From positions 1-20,636 of IMG/VR virus record IMGVR_UViG_3300033144_005863: a stretch of DNA of 20,636 nt; one strand, written 5' to 3'. The notes under the pieces are model-generated. The model was not told where the DNA came from and made no database searches. It worked only from the letters and a program-made list of their open reading frames with translations. A program made the position numbers and the translations under genes. Each line of letters starts with the position of its first letter. Positions within the stretch are counted from its first letter, which is position 1. This DNA is from a virus. Below are positions 6,875-14,536 of this stretch, piece by piece.

Positions 6875-7807
6875 ATGGGTTTGACCGCATTTCCGAATGG
6901 CGTCTCGAGTTTTGGCATGCCGCAGTTGGGTGTGGGTGAAGAGACTGCTACGACGGGCAACGTCTTCTTCGTGGACTCGGGCAGCGGTACTGGGGCTGAC
7001 AACGCGAGCGCCGGGAAGAATCCTGCCGTTCCGTTCCTGACCATCGACTATGCGATTGGTCAATGCACCGCGAACAACGGTGACATCATTTTCGTGATGC
7101 CCGGCCACGCCGAGACAGTCGCGGCTACGGACATCGCCATGGATGTGGCTGGTGTCTGGGTGCGCGGGTTGGGTTGGGGTGCTGATCGGCCAACGATCAC
7201 CTACTCGGCCACGGGTTCCACCATTGCCATGTCCGCAGCCAGTTGCCGGATCAGTAATCTTCGGTTGGTTCCTGGGATCGCTGACGTGGTGGCAGCTGTC
7301 ACGATGACCGGCGACGACCTGATTGTTGAGGGCTGTGAGACGGTAGAGGCCGCGGTATTCGAGTTCACGTACTTCTGTTCTCTCGGCGTGACTACTGCTG
7401 GTAGTGATCGGAGCATCATTCGAAACAACGTCTTCAAGTCTCTGGCGGCTGCTGGAACGACTTCTGGGATCCTGCTGACGGGATCCAACGACGTCCAGAT
7501 CGTTGGAAACTACATCAATGGTCACTTCGGTGGTCATGCGATTGACAACGTGACAGCTGGGACGGTGGATGAGTGCATTAACATCCTGATCGCTGGAAAC
7601 TTCATTCGCAACGCGTCGGCCACTGGTGGTGACAGTGTGATCACGATGGATGCGAACGCGACAGGGTTGCTGATCAGCAACATGATGACTGGTGGGCTGG
7701 CGCTGGATGCCAATATCGTTGGCGGAAACGTCAGGTCGGTCAACAACTGGATGTCGGATGCCGACGACTCTCGAGCCGTGGCAATTCCGGTTACAAGCTC
7801 TGCGTAA
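6875..7807 (+). CDS. Right-handed beta-helix virion protein
   Basis: This 310-residue protein has a short N-terminal segment (1-28), then the pattern VFFVDSGSGTGADNASAG and PFLTIDYAIGQCTANNGDII. That is the common first turn of pectate-lyase-like parallel beta-helix proteins in phage spikes and head fibres. Repeated short turns follow (RISNLRLV, IIRNNVFKSL, VQIVGNYING, ILIAGNFIRN), spaced like helix rungs. There is no obvious catalytic signature. GAGGTG precedes the ATG. It lies downstream of the capsid gene rather than among the tail genes, so a capsid-attached fibre or decoration is as likely as a tailspike. A glycan-binding role is inferred from the fold. Confidence 0.68.
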   Translation: MGLTAFPNGVSSFGMPQLGVGEETATTGNVFFVDSGSGTGADNASAGKNPAVPFLTIDYAIGQCTANNGDIIFVMPGHAETVAATDIAMDVAGVWVRGLGWGADRPTITYSATGSTIAMSAASCRISNLRLVPGIADVVAAVTMTGDDLIVEGCETVEAAVFEFTYFCSLGVTTAGSDRSIIRNNVFKSLAAAGTTSGILLTGSNDVQIVGNYINGHFGGHAIDNVTAGTVDECINILIAGNFIRNASATGGDSVITMDANATGLLISNMMTGGLALDANIVGGNVRSVNNWMSDADDSRAVAIPVTSSA

Positions 7808-7819
7808 TGGGGGTGATTG

Positions 7820-8473
7820 GTGCAAAGGAAGCTCGCAGTTGGGTTCCCTTGGGATTCACCCTTCATGTTCACGACGTTTGTGGATGGGGCTCTGAATGTT
7901 GAGGCACCCGTAGATACACAGGTACGGTGGTTCCGCGGGAAGGGCTGGTGTAGCTCGCGCCGACACATCCATATCTGTGAGCAGGCGATCGAATGGGGTG
8001 CGGACCTGATCTGTATCCTGGGGCCTGACCAGTCTTTCCCGGATGACCTTCTCGCCCGCCTTGTCGCTCGCATTGACGAGGGATGTGACGCGATTTCTGC
8101 CCTAGTGCCCTTCCGCGGGAAAGTGCCAGGAGGAGCCCCGTTCCAGCGTTCTGCGTGGCGAAAGCGGGGTGATGAGTTTGAGATGATCGACCCGCATGTT
8201 GCGCCGCTTCAGCGGATCGACGTGATCGGTTCCGGGTGCCTCTTGTTCAAGGCTGACGTTCTGGAGAAGTTGCCCGAGCCCTGGTTCACTGAAGAAATCG
8301 ACCCTATCACTTTCCAGCGGGTGGCGAACCAGGACTCGCGGTTTGTCTGGAGGTTGGGCGAGGAGGCGGGCGTCAAGCTTTCCGTGGATACCACGATTGA
8401 CATAAAGCATTCGCACGTCTTCGAAATCGATGAAACTTTCAGCGAGCGGTTCGCTGATTGGAATGTCGCGTAG
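7820..8473 (+). CDS. Family-2-like glycosyltransferase (GT-A fold)
   Basis: The 217-residue protein reads like a compact GT-A glycosyltransferase. A helix and strand (HICEQAIEWGADLICILGPD) lead to GPDQSFPDD, where D70 stands where the metal- and nucleotide-sugar-binding DxD usually is. VIGSGCLLFKADVL is a typical acceptor-site segment, and DIKHSH (residues 194-199) supplies the late His often found in this family. The DxD is not canonical, so activity is uncertain. GTG at 7820 is chosen over TTG at 7817 because GGGGGTG then has workable spacing. Set among virion genes, it could glycosylate a capsid or fibre protein or modify host surface sugars; no sugar-nucleotide synthesis gene is visible nearby. 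Confidence 0.7.
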   Translation: MQRKLAVGFPWDSPFMFTTFVDGALNVEAPVDTQVRWFRGKGWCSSRRHIHICEQAIEWGADLICILGPDQSFPDDLLARLVARIDEGCDAISALVPFRGKVPGGAPFQRSAWRKRGDEFEMIDPHVAPLQRIDVIGSGCLLFKADVLEKLPEPWFTEEIDPITFQRVANQDSRFVWRLGEEAGVKLSVDTTIDIKHSHVFEIDETFSERFADWNVA

Positions 8474-8481
8474 GAGTAAAA

Positions 8482-9255
8482 ATGGGCTACCTGAGACCGA
8501 ACCAAGTAGACGAAATCGAGAATGAGAAGAGCGTCATCGAGCGGACGCTTCAGCATCCGCGGGTGGAAGACCGGGCGAACATGCAAGCTCACGTTCGCAG
8601 GATCGATGAGCAACTCGAAAAGCAGGCTCCGCCTGACTTGACTGGTGAGCAGCGCGATGAGCGGACTCGTGAGTGCCGCGAGATCGAAGGGCGGCTCGCT
8701 CCTCTCATGCCCTCTCATGAGCAGATGCGCCGCAACCCCCCTGGCGTCGTGGGCCAGCACAAACGCTACGACAAGGCGTCGAAGAGCCGGAAGTATTTCA
8801 AGGAAGGCGACATCTTCCGCTGGAAGGACAATCAGCTGGCCCTGCACAAGGGTGACGACGACCCCGATATCGCGAACTTCGAGCGGATGCGCCCGGTTCA
8901 CAACCACGGGTCGATGCTTGGTGCGCAGATAGAGGGGAAGACGTTTCATGGCCTGAATCCGTCCCCGCAGTTTCTCGCGGAGTACGACCGCATCTTCGGC
9001 ACCAACGTCAATGGGGAAACCAGCGCAGGTGCCCCAGCCGCAGAGGTCGAGGATGAGACGATCGTCGATCCCCCCGTGAAGCGGGCGCGCAAGAAGGCTA
9101 CCAGCAAGAAGAACGGTGCCGCGAAGCGCACTCGAGCGCCGAACAAGAAGGCTCCGGTGCAGACTGCGCTGGCGTGTGGAAAGATGATGGGTCCGAGCGG
9201 GCGTCATTTTCATGTTGCGAAATGCGAAACCTGCCAGGAAGCAGCAAAGGAGTAG
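8482..9255 (+). CDS. Basic protein with C-terminal zinc-finger-like motif
   Basis: The ATG at 8482 has TAGGAG six bases upstream. The 257 residues begin with a charged helical coiled-coil-like region (1-80), pass through a central domain around residues 90-175 (KYFKEGDIFRWKDNQLALHK), and then an acidic linker. A Lys/Arg-rich stretch (residues 194-222, KRARKKATSKKNGAAKRTR) follows. The C-terminus has Cys232, His242, His244, Cys248 and Cys251, enough ligands for a zinc site. The basic tail resembles the two small proteins after the capsid gene. The family is unknown. DNA or RNA binding, or a structural role in the head, is suggested by composition only. Confidence 0.65.
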   Translation: MGYLRPNQVDEIENEKSVIERTLQHPRVEDRANMQAHVRRIDEQLEKQAPPDLTGEQRDERTRECREIEGRLAPLMPSHEQMRRNPPGVVGQHKRYDKASKSRKYFKEGDIFRWKDNQLALHKGDDDPDIANFERMRPVHNHGSMLGAQIEGKTFHGLNPSPQFLAEYDRIFGTNVNGETSAGAPAAEVEDETIVDPPVKRARKKATSKKNGAAKRTRAPNKKAPVQTALACGKMMGPSGRHFHVAKCETCQEAAKE

Positions 9256-9258
9256 TCG

Positions 9259-9570
9259 ATGGCGAATCCGGCAGACCTCACTTTTCAGGACAATTTCGAG
9301 ACGGGTGATGCTACGGGCTGGTCTGGTGGCGAGACGGACGCTCAGAGTCAACTCGATATTGTTCATTATTCGACCCTGGCAGGCATTCCTGGTATGCCGA
9401 TGCCGTACAGCGGCGGGGCGTATTGTGCGCGGTGGGTGCTTTCGGGTGGCACGAACGATGCGATTCTCACCGAAGCGGATATCGACATCAACACCGCGGT
9501 GACCACCTGGGCGAAGTTCAACGTCTGGATCTCTCCGCGGAGTCGTTTGCTTTCGGAATTGATTATGTGA
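9259..9570 (+). CDS. Lectin-like beta-sandwich protein, N-terminal part (frame-split)
   Basis: AAGGAG precedes the ATG, so this is a genuine start. The 103-residue product begins MANPADLTFQDNFETGDATG, typical of concanavalin/LamG-like phage beta-sandwich domains, and proceeds to AKFNVWI. After that the frame gives an unrelated tail and stops at 9570. The rest of the domain continues in the frame of the next ORF. Removing two bases from the TCTCTC tract at 9530-9535 rejoins them as NVWISAESFAFGIDY within a 347-residue protein. See the paired entry at 9567-10304. The intact protein would probably be a virion surface or fibre protein binding carbohydrate. Confidence 0.62.
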   Translation: MANPADLTFQDNFETGDATGWSGGETDAQSQLDIVHYSTLAGIPGMPMPYSGGAYCARWVLSGGTNDAILTEADIDINTAVTTWAKFNVWISPRSRLLSELIM

Positions 9571-10304
9571 ACTCAACCGACTCGCTCGTCTGGGCTATCG
9601 GGACGCATGCGACTGTGGCGACGCCCAGTACGGACTCGACGCGCCAAGTGAAGCTCGGTGTGTGGCACACGATTGAACTCAAGATGCACGTCGTGACGGG
9701 CGGCGCGACTGGGGACATCACTTTGTACGTGACCGAGGCAGGACAGGAGCCGTCCGAGACGGCGACCGCGACGCTGGGAAGTATCCAGAACGCGGCAGTT
9801 ACGGAAGGTCTCCTTGGCGTCCAGGACCACAAGGCGACGACGAAATGCACCATCTTGATGGATGACTTCCAGTACAGCGGTACTGCAGCGGCGAGTGGCA
9901 CGCGAATCTACCCGACCAAAAATCGGTTCTCCACGACGCGGCAGTTCGTTCGCACCAGCCTCACCAAGACCGGAGGTGCCTTCCACGCCTTTGTGGGTCA
10001 AGGCACGGTGAAGAACATCACCTGGAATACAGGCGGCACGGTGGATGGTTTGCTCAATGTCTACGACACCGATACCGCGCAGAACCATGCGGGCAACCGG
10101 AAGACTGGAGCGCAGCAGGCGGTGGCGTCTGAAACCATTGACTTGGCGAGCGTTCCGTTTGAGGTCATTCGGGGTTGCTACATTGAAACGGACTCTGCTG
10201 CTGCAGAAAACCAAGAAGTGATCGTTGAGATTGCCCGTGCATCGAACTGGTTCTCGGATGGAAACATGAGGCGCTTTGCACACAAGAGGAACTTGGCCCG
10301 ATGA
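9567..10304 (+). CDS. Lectin-like beta-sandwich protein, C-terminal part (frame-split)
   Basis: This frame carries the second half of the beta-sandwich (VKLGVWHTIELKMHV, then GDITLYV, ending ILMDDFQYSG). A further beta domain (residues roughly 115-235) follows, containing HAFVGQGTVKNITWN. The domain really begins upstream of 9567, at about 9534, in the same frame. A GTG at 9567 overlaps the stop of the first ORF (GTGA), so translational re-initiation is possible, giving about 245 residues. Alternatively the two halves are one gene broken by a 2-base insertion, or a sequencing error. No canonical slippery heptamer is seen. Its end overlaps the next ATG by four bases. Confidence 0.6.
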   Translation: MNSTDSLVWAIGTHATVATPSTDSTRQVKLGVWHTIELKMHVVTGGATGDITLYVTEAGQEPSETATATLGSIQNAAVTEGLLGVQDHKATTKCTILMDDFQYSGTAAASGTRIYPTKNRFSTTRQFVRTSLTKTGGAFHAFVGQGTVKNITWNTGGTVDGLLNVYDTDTAQNHAGNRKTGAQQAVASETIDLASVPFEVIRGCYIETDSAAAENQEVIVEIARASNWFSDGNMRRFAHKRNLAR

Positions 10305-10828
10305 GACGGCTACCTGTTCTTGACTCGCGTGAGCTTGGTGAGGTCAATGCTTTCCTGGATGGGCTGAAGGACCCGTCCTACAAGACGCGTTTGGCCGAAC
10401 TTGAGAAGATGAAGAAGGAGATCAATGCCCTTATCTTGGTACATGGGAAGGTCAACCAGATCGAAAATCTCCTGCTGAAGCAGACGCAGTTGACGGAGGG
10501 TGCAGACAAGCTCGCAGTCGAGGTGGCTGCTGATCGCACCTCCGCCTCCGCAGAGATCAAGGCGGCGAAGGCGGCATCGGTGAAGGGGATTGATTCGCGC
10601 GAGGCGGCTTCGGTGGCTCGAATTTCCGATCGCGAGCATGCGTTGGTGGATGGCGAGAAAGCGCTCGACGATCGCAGCAAGGTGCTTGAAGAGGCGAACA
10701 CTGATCTCCTGTCACGCGAGAGCGATCTCGCGCTCGACATGATGAAGGCTAAGGAAATCCGCACGACGTACACGGAGGCGGTAGCGTCACTCAACGCGGC
10801 GATTGAGAACGTGCAGAAGGCACTATGA
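10301..10828 (+). CDS. Coiled-coil hypothetical virion protein (175 aa)
   Basis: The protein is almost entirely helical. From about residue 30 to 170 it shows heptad-like spacing of Leu, Ile, Val and Ala (RLAELEKMKKEINALI, KVNQIENLLLKQ, then Ala- and Glu-rich segments). It is acidic, with no signal peptide or membrane segment. The ATG overlaps the previous stop (ATGA), and the next gene starts directly after its own stop. It may be a trimeric or dimeric structural spacer or a chaperone for the neighbouring fibre; the sequence only supports a coiled coil. Confidence 0.65.
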   Translation: MRRLPVLDSRELGEVNAFLDGLKDPSYKTRLAELEKMKKEINALILVHGKVNQIENLLLKQTQLTEGADKLAVEVAADRTSASAEIKAAKAASVKGIDSREAASVARISDREHALVDGEKALDDRSKVLEEANTDLLSRESDLALDMMKAKEIRTTYTEAVASLNAAIENVQKAL

Positions 10829-11848
10829 ATGAGTACAGCAACACAACTCACCGACTTCTCCGATCTCTACACGGATCTGCAAAACAGATCTCGCGAAGAG
10901 ACGGGTGTCTCCGCCACTGAGAATCAAGCCAAGCGCTACATCAATATCGCGCTGCACGACATGCACATCGGTCGGGCGGAGATCTTCCCCTGGTCTGAGC
11001 GCAGCGCCGTCCTGCTCACCCAGCCGCAGTACACCACCGGGACCATCACCACCACCAAGGGCTCCACCTCGGTTACGGGCGGGTCCACTCTGTGGAATAC
11101 CGCGAACGATTTTGGAAACAACAACATGCAGGTGGGTGGGAAGATTACGGTTGCGGGGTCGTTGGACGTTTACGAGATCAGCGCGGTGGGCAGCGATACA
11201 GGAGCGACCCTGACCGGGAAGTTCGTTGACTCAGACGTGACGGCGGGTACCTATGCCTACTTCGAAGACGAGTACGCGTTGGCGAGTGACTTCCTACGCC
11301 CGATTGATCAGCAGAATTTCTCTGACTCGATTCCGATCGAGTTGATCAGCCGCTCGGATTTCCGGCGCAGGTTCCCCACCAATGGTGTGCCGGGAATCCC
11401 GAAGTTGGGCACGATCATCGACAAGAGCTTCTCGGGGAGCACTACCCCGGTGCGCAAGATCCGCTTCCACTCGCCGCCCATCGAAGCGATCAACATCCCC
11501 TACTCCTACGCGACCAGCAACCTCGCGGTGAGTTCGGCGGGTACCGAGAAGACGCAGCTGGTTGCGGATGCGGATGAGCCGATCGTTCCCTTGCGCTACC
11601 GCCACGCGATTGTCTTCCACGCCCTCTATCACTGGTACCGGGACAAGAAGAACGACCAGCGGTCGAAGGAGGCGAAGGGGGAGTACGAGCAGGTGATGTC
11701 GCGTATCGCCAACGACACGGAGATTGGAGGCAAGCATGCCTCGATCCGTCCCCGCCGTGGTGCCTACGTGCATCGTGCGAAGCGTCCCTGGCGTGGTGGC
11801 AGCAGGCGCTTCGACACGGGCGGCGAGTTCGACCGGATGGAAATATGA
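10829..11848 (+). CDS. Head-to-tail adaptor protein (SU10-type, probable)
   Basis: This 339-residue protein starts with a helical segment (FSDLYTDLQNRSREETGV, then YINIALHDMHI and FPWSERSAVL). A beta-rich insert (TITTTKGSTSVTGGSTLW, residues about 70-95) follows. The body contains DFLRPIDQQNF and VPLRYRHAIVFHALYHWYRD, and a basic tail ends it. This helix/beta-insert/helix pattern resembles adaptor proteins of SU10-like podoviruses, which bind under the portal. It immediately precedes the nozzle-like gene, the expected order. The last 35 residues are strongly Arg/Gly-rich. The stop overlaps the next ATG. The family call rests on remembered patterns, not a search. Confidence 0.62.
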   Translation: MSTATQLTDFSDLYTDLQNRSREETGVSATENQAKRYINIALHDMHIGRAEIFPWSERSAVLLTQPQYTTGTITTTKGSTSVTGGSTLWNTANDFGNNNMQVGGKITVAGSLDVYEISAVGSDTGATLTGKFVDSDVTAGTYAYFEDEYALASDFLRPIDQQNFSDSIPIELISRSDFRRRFPTNGVPGIPKLGTIIDKSFSGSTTPVRKIRFHSPPIEAINIPYSYATSNLAVSSAGTEKTQLVADADEPIVPLRYRHAIVFHALYHWYRDKKNDQRSKEAKGEYEQVMSRIANDTEIGGKHASIRPRRGAYVHRAKRPWRGGSRRFDTGGEFDRMEI

Positions 11849-13728
11849 CCACTCGGAACCTGCAGGCGCGGCTGCTGTTCGAAGGGGGTTGGGCAACTGA
11901 CTTCGGTCCCACGGCCCACGTTTCGGTGGGCCAGGACGGCACCGTGCGGGTGCCCTTCCTGGTGGATGTGGAGAACGCGGTCTACGACCTCGATGGTGGC
12001 CCTCGCAAGATTGGCGGCACGGAGCGCATCCATGCCACGGCTCTGAACAGCGGTGCGAAGATCCGCGGTTTGGTGGATTTCTGGGCGCTAGGTACCGGAG
12101 CGTCTCCCGAGCAGCACCGCGTGGTGCATGTGGGTGATGAGCTGATGAAGGACGATGGGGACGGGGTGTTCACGAGCATCCGCCCGTCTGCGCGGAATAC
12201 CACCGCGGTTGTTTCCTACGCCATTTACGACGATGACCTGATCATCATGAGCGATGCGTCCGGCGAAGTTCCGCTGCGTTGGGATGGCGCTGCGGGAACT
12301 GCCTCAACGCTAGGGACCAACACCCCGGACTGTGCGTTCGGGGTGACGCACAAAAACCGCTTCTGGATGGCGGGTGACCTCACGAAGAAGTCCAGACTCT
12401 ATTACTCAGAGCCGCTGCCCAACGGAGCCAACGGCGACTGGGATCAGGTAGAGGCGGGCTTCATCGATGTCGACCCGGATGACGGTGACGAGATTCGCGG
12501 CATCATTTCCCACAAGAAGACCATGTGGGTTTTCAAGGGGCCGCACTTCGGTTCGATCCATACGATTTCAGGGGACACGCCGCTGGGTGGGGTGACGACA
12601 TTTGGGTCTGCGACGCAGCCGGTGCCGTTTAAGTTGGATATCTTCGTGCGTGGTCTCGGGGCTGCGGGGCACAATTCAATCTTCCGCTTCCAGGATGACA
12701 TCGGCTTCATTGATGCGAAGACCGGCAGCATCCGGTCATTGAACGCGACCGCGAAGTTTGGTGATTTTCGCGAGGCGTCGTTGTCGTTTCCGATCAACAA
12801 CTTCCTTCGTGATCGAGTCAACAAGTCGAGGCTCAAGGGTGCCTGGGCAGTGCAGGACGTTTCGCGGGGAACCGTCGAGATTACGCTTCCTATTGATGCG
12901 AGCACGACGAACAACACGGTGCTCTCGCTCGACCATCGTTTCGACCCGCCGCGCATGTCGACCAAGCCTTCGATTGTAGCGGAGTGCTTGGCCCCCGTGA
13001 TTGACTCAGTCAACAACAACCTTGCGTCGGTTTTTATTGGGGATACATCAGGGTTTGTGCGTAGGATGAATGTTCCGAACAAGAGCATCGATGGGACGAC
13101 TAGCATCGGTTACAAGGTGACATTGCCTTACCTGGACTTTGGCAATCCTGTGGCGCTGAAGACGTTCGCGCGTGGCAGTGTTGGGATTTCGCCAAAAGGA
13201 AATTACAACGCAACCTTTGGCTGGTCGCGAGACAACCGCGCACGTCAGTCGAGGACGTTCAGTCAGGGTGGCGGTGACGTACTGGCTGGGACTGCTCCTG
13301 GCAAATTTATTGAGATTATTAGTGACAATTCTCCTCTTGTTACCTTCAAGTTGGGGATTGGTTCGCATAGTTTTTCGGTTGGAGATAAAGTTGCAGTATC
13401 TAATACTACGCCAGATTACAATGGAGTCTACATTGTGCAGGCGGTAGATACTTCGACAACAATTGATGTCACAGCAACCTTCATAGGGGGTCTAACTGGT
13501 GCAACTACTGGCGCGGTTACCTCGTCCACCACGGCGAACTTCTTCGCGCTGGGAACCTCCACGCTGGGAGGTGGTCGGTTCGTAGACCGCTTCTTCTCGT
13601 TGGAAGAGGGTGGTGAGTTCCGCTCGATTCAGTTCGATGTGAGACAAGAGGGGATCAACGAGGACATCGAGATGCACAGTATCTTCGGTGAGTTTGAAAT
13701 AGGCGCGGATTCTACGGAGAATGGCTAA
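11845..13728 (+). CDS. Tail nozzle/tubular-type beta-propeller protein
   Basis: The 627 residues are beta-rich with features of tail nozzle or stabilisation proteins. There is an N-terminal arm (MTTRNLQARLLFEGGW), a region VVHVGDELM and LIIMSDASGEVPLRWDG, then RLYYSEPLP with DWDQVEAGFIDVDP and EIRGIISHKKTMWVFKGPH, a pattern common to propeller-type tail proteins. It would extend the tail tube below the adaptor. Residues about 487-558 form an extra domain (VGDKVAVSNTTPDYNGVYIV) found as a mobile insert in phage tail proteins; its DNA is clearly AT-richer than the flanks. ATGA overlaps with the adaptor gene indicate coupled translation. The N-terminal and central parts support the call best. 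Confidence 0.66.
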   Translation: MTTRNLQARLLFEGGWATDFGPTAHVSVGQDGTVRVPFLVDVENAVYDLDGGPRKIGGTERIHATALNSGAKIRGLVDFWALGTGASPEQHRVVHVGDELMKDDGDGVFTSIRPSARNTTAVVSYAIYDDDLIIMSDASGEVPLRWDGAAGTASTLGTNTPDCAFGVTHKNRFWMAGDLTKKSRLYYSEPLPNGANGDWDQVEAGFIDVDPDDGDEIRGIISHKKTMWVFKGPHFGSIHTISGDTPLGGVTTFGSATQPVPFKLDIFVRGLGAAGHNSIFRFQDDIGFIDAKTGSIRSLNATAKFGDFREASLSFPINNFLRDRVNKSRLKGAWAVQDVSRGTVEITLPIDASTTNNTVLSLDHRFDPPRMSTKPSIVAECLAPVIDSVNNNLASVFIGDTSGFVRRMNVPNKSIDGTTSIGYKVTLPYLDFGNPVALKTFARGSVGISPKGNYNATFGWSRDNRARQSRTFSQGGGDVLAGTAPGKFIEIISDNSPLVTFKLGIGSHSFSVGDKVAVSNTTPDYNGVYIVQAVDTSTTIDVTATFIGGLTGATTGAVTSSTTANFFALGTSTLGGGRFVDRFFSLEEGGEFRSIQFDVRQEGINEDIEMHSIFGEFEIGADSTENG

Positions 13729-14171
13729 TGGCGGTTTCGGTATTCAAGACATTCGTTGCAGGTGAGATCCTCACTGCTAGCGATTTGAATTCGAGTTTCC
13801 TCAAGGTTTTTGATAACGGCGAGGCGCTAGGGTGGCCCGCTACGACGGGAAAGGACTTCGCTGGGAACACCCTGACGTTGGATGCAGGAGATGGCACCAC
13901 ACTCAAAGCGAGTACCGACAACCTCATTGATATTGGGCTCGCAGGTACTCTCTTGTGGCAGTTCGATGGGACAGTGGCTTCTCCAGTGAACGGAATAAAA
14001 TTCACTGCTGCTGCAGCTGCCTCTGAGCCAGCCCTTACGGCGTTCGGATCTGACACGGACATCAGTATCAATCTCGTTCCGAAGGGTGCTGGCTTGGTGA
14101 CTTCGGCGGGGACTGAAATCTTGCTGGCTGGATCGGCGCAGGCAATCTTGTCTGCTCAAGTTTTTTCTTGA
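13728..14171 (+). CDS. Small tail-fibre-like virion protein
   Basis: The protein begins VFKTFVAGEILTASDLNSSF, a start motif often seen at the N-terminus of phage fibre and appendage proteins. A Gly-rich stretch (FAGNTLTLDAGDGTTLKA) and a beta segment near the end (DISINLVPKGAGLV) resemble fibre-shaft repeats. At 147 residues it is too short for a complete fibre and may be an adaptor that links a fibre to the tail, or a truncated fibre. Its ATG shares one base with the preceding stop. No catalytic or signal sequence is seen. Confidence 0.6.
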   Translation: MAVSVFKTFVAGEILTASDLNSSFLKVFDNGEALGWPATTGKDFAGNTLTLDAGDGTTLKASTDNLIDIGLAGTLLWQFDGTVASPVNGIKFTAAAAASEPALTAFGSDTDISINLVPKGAGLVTSAGTEILLAGSAQAILSAQVFS

Positions 14172-14179
14172 GGTAGAAG

Positions 14180-14536
14180 ATGGCAACTTTTGTAAGAATT
14201 GCTCTTTCCGGCTCAACCAACGGTGAGCCGATTCCGATTACAGCTACCAGCACCGCGACCCAGACTATCCATACTGCGCACGCAACTGACCAGGACGAGA
14301 TCTACCTCTGGGCGAGTAACGTCCATGCGAGTGCTGCGGGGAACCTGACGATCGAGATTGATGCAGCCACGTCGGCTGGGCAGAAGTTTACTTTCTTCTC
14401 AGTACCCGCGAACACTGGATTGGTTTGCGTTCTGCCGGGAGCGACGACGCTGACGGGGTCGAAGCTCTGTACCATCTTCGCTGATGCGAGCGGGAAGTTC
14501 GTGATCACTGGGTGGGTCAATAGGATTACCGCGTAA
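14180..14536 (+). CDS. Small beta-sandwich virion protein (118 aa)
   Basis: A TGAGGTAG ribosome region leads to the ATG. The 118 residues are beta-rich (IALSGSTNGEPIPITATST, then DEIYLWASNVHASAAGNLTI, VCVLPGATTLTG, GWVNRIT). This resembles a widespread small phage protein in tail appendage clusters, with a YLWASN-type core and a final NRI. There is no enzyme motif. It sits between two fibre-like genes, so a structural role at the tail tip or fibre base is likely. The exact function is unknown. Confidence 0.62.
   Translation: MATFVRIALSGSTNGEPIPITATSTATQTIHTAHATDQDEIYLWASNVHASAAGNLTIEIDAATSAGQKFTFFSVPANTGLVCVLPGATTLTGSKLCTIFADASGKFVITGWVNRITA

Noticed and set aside
6566-7825. A 419-codon minus-strand ORF over the beta-helix gene
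   Set aside because: It covers three plus-strand genes and the noncoding gap, and its product has shadow composition.
9510-9545. Programmed ribosomal frameshift in the lectin-like gene
   Set aside because: No canonical slippery site. A two-base insertion in TCTCTC explains the split more simply.
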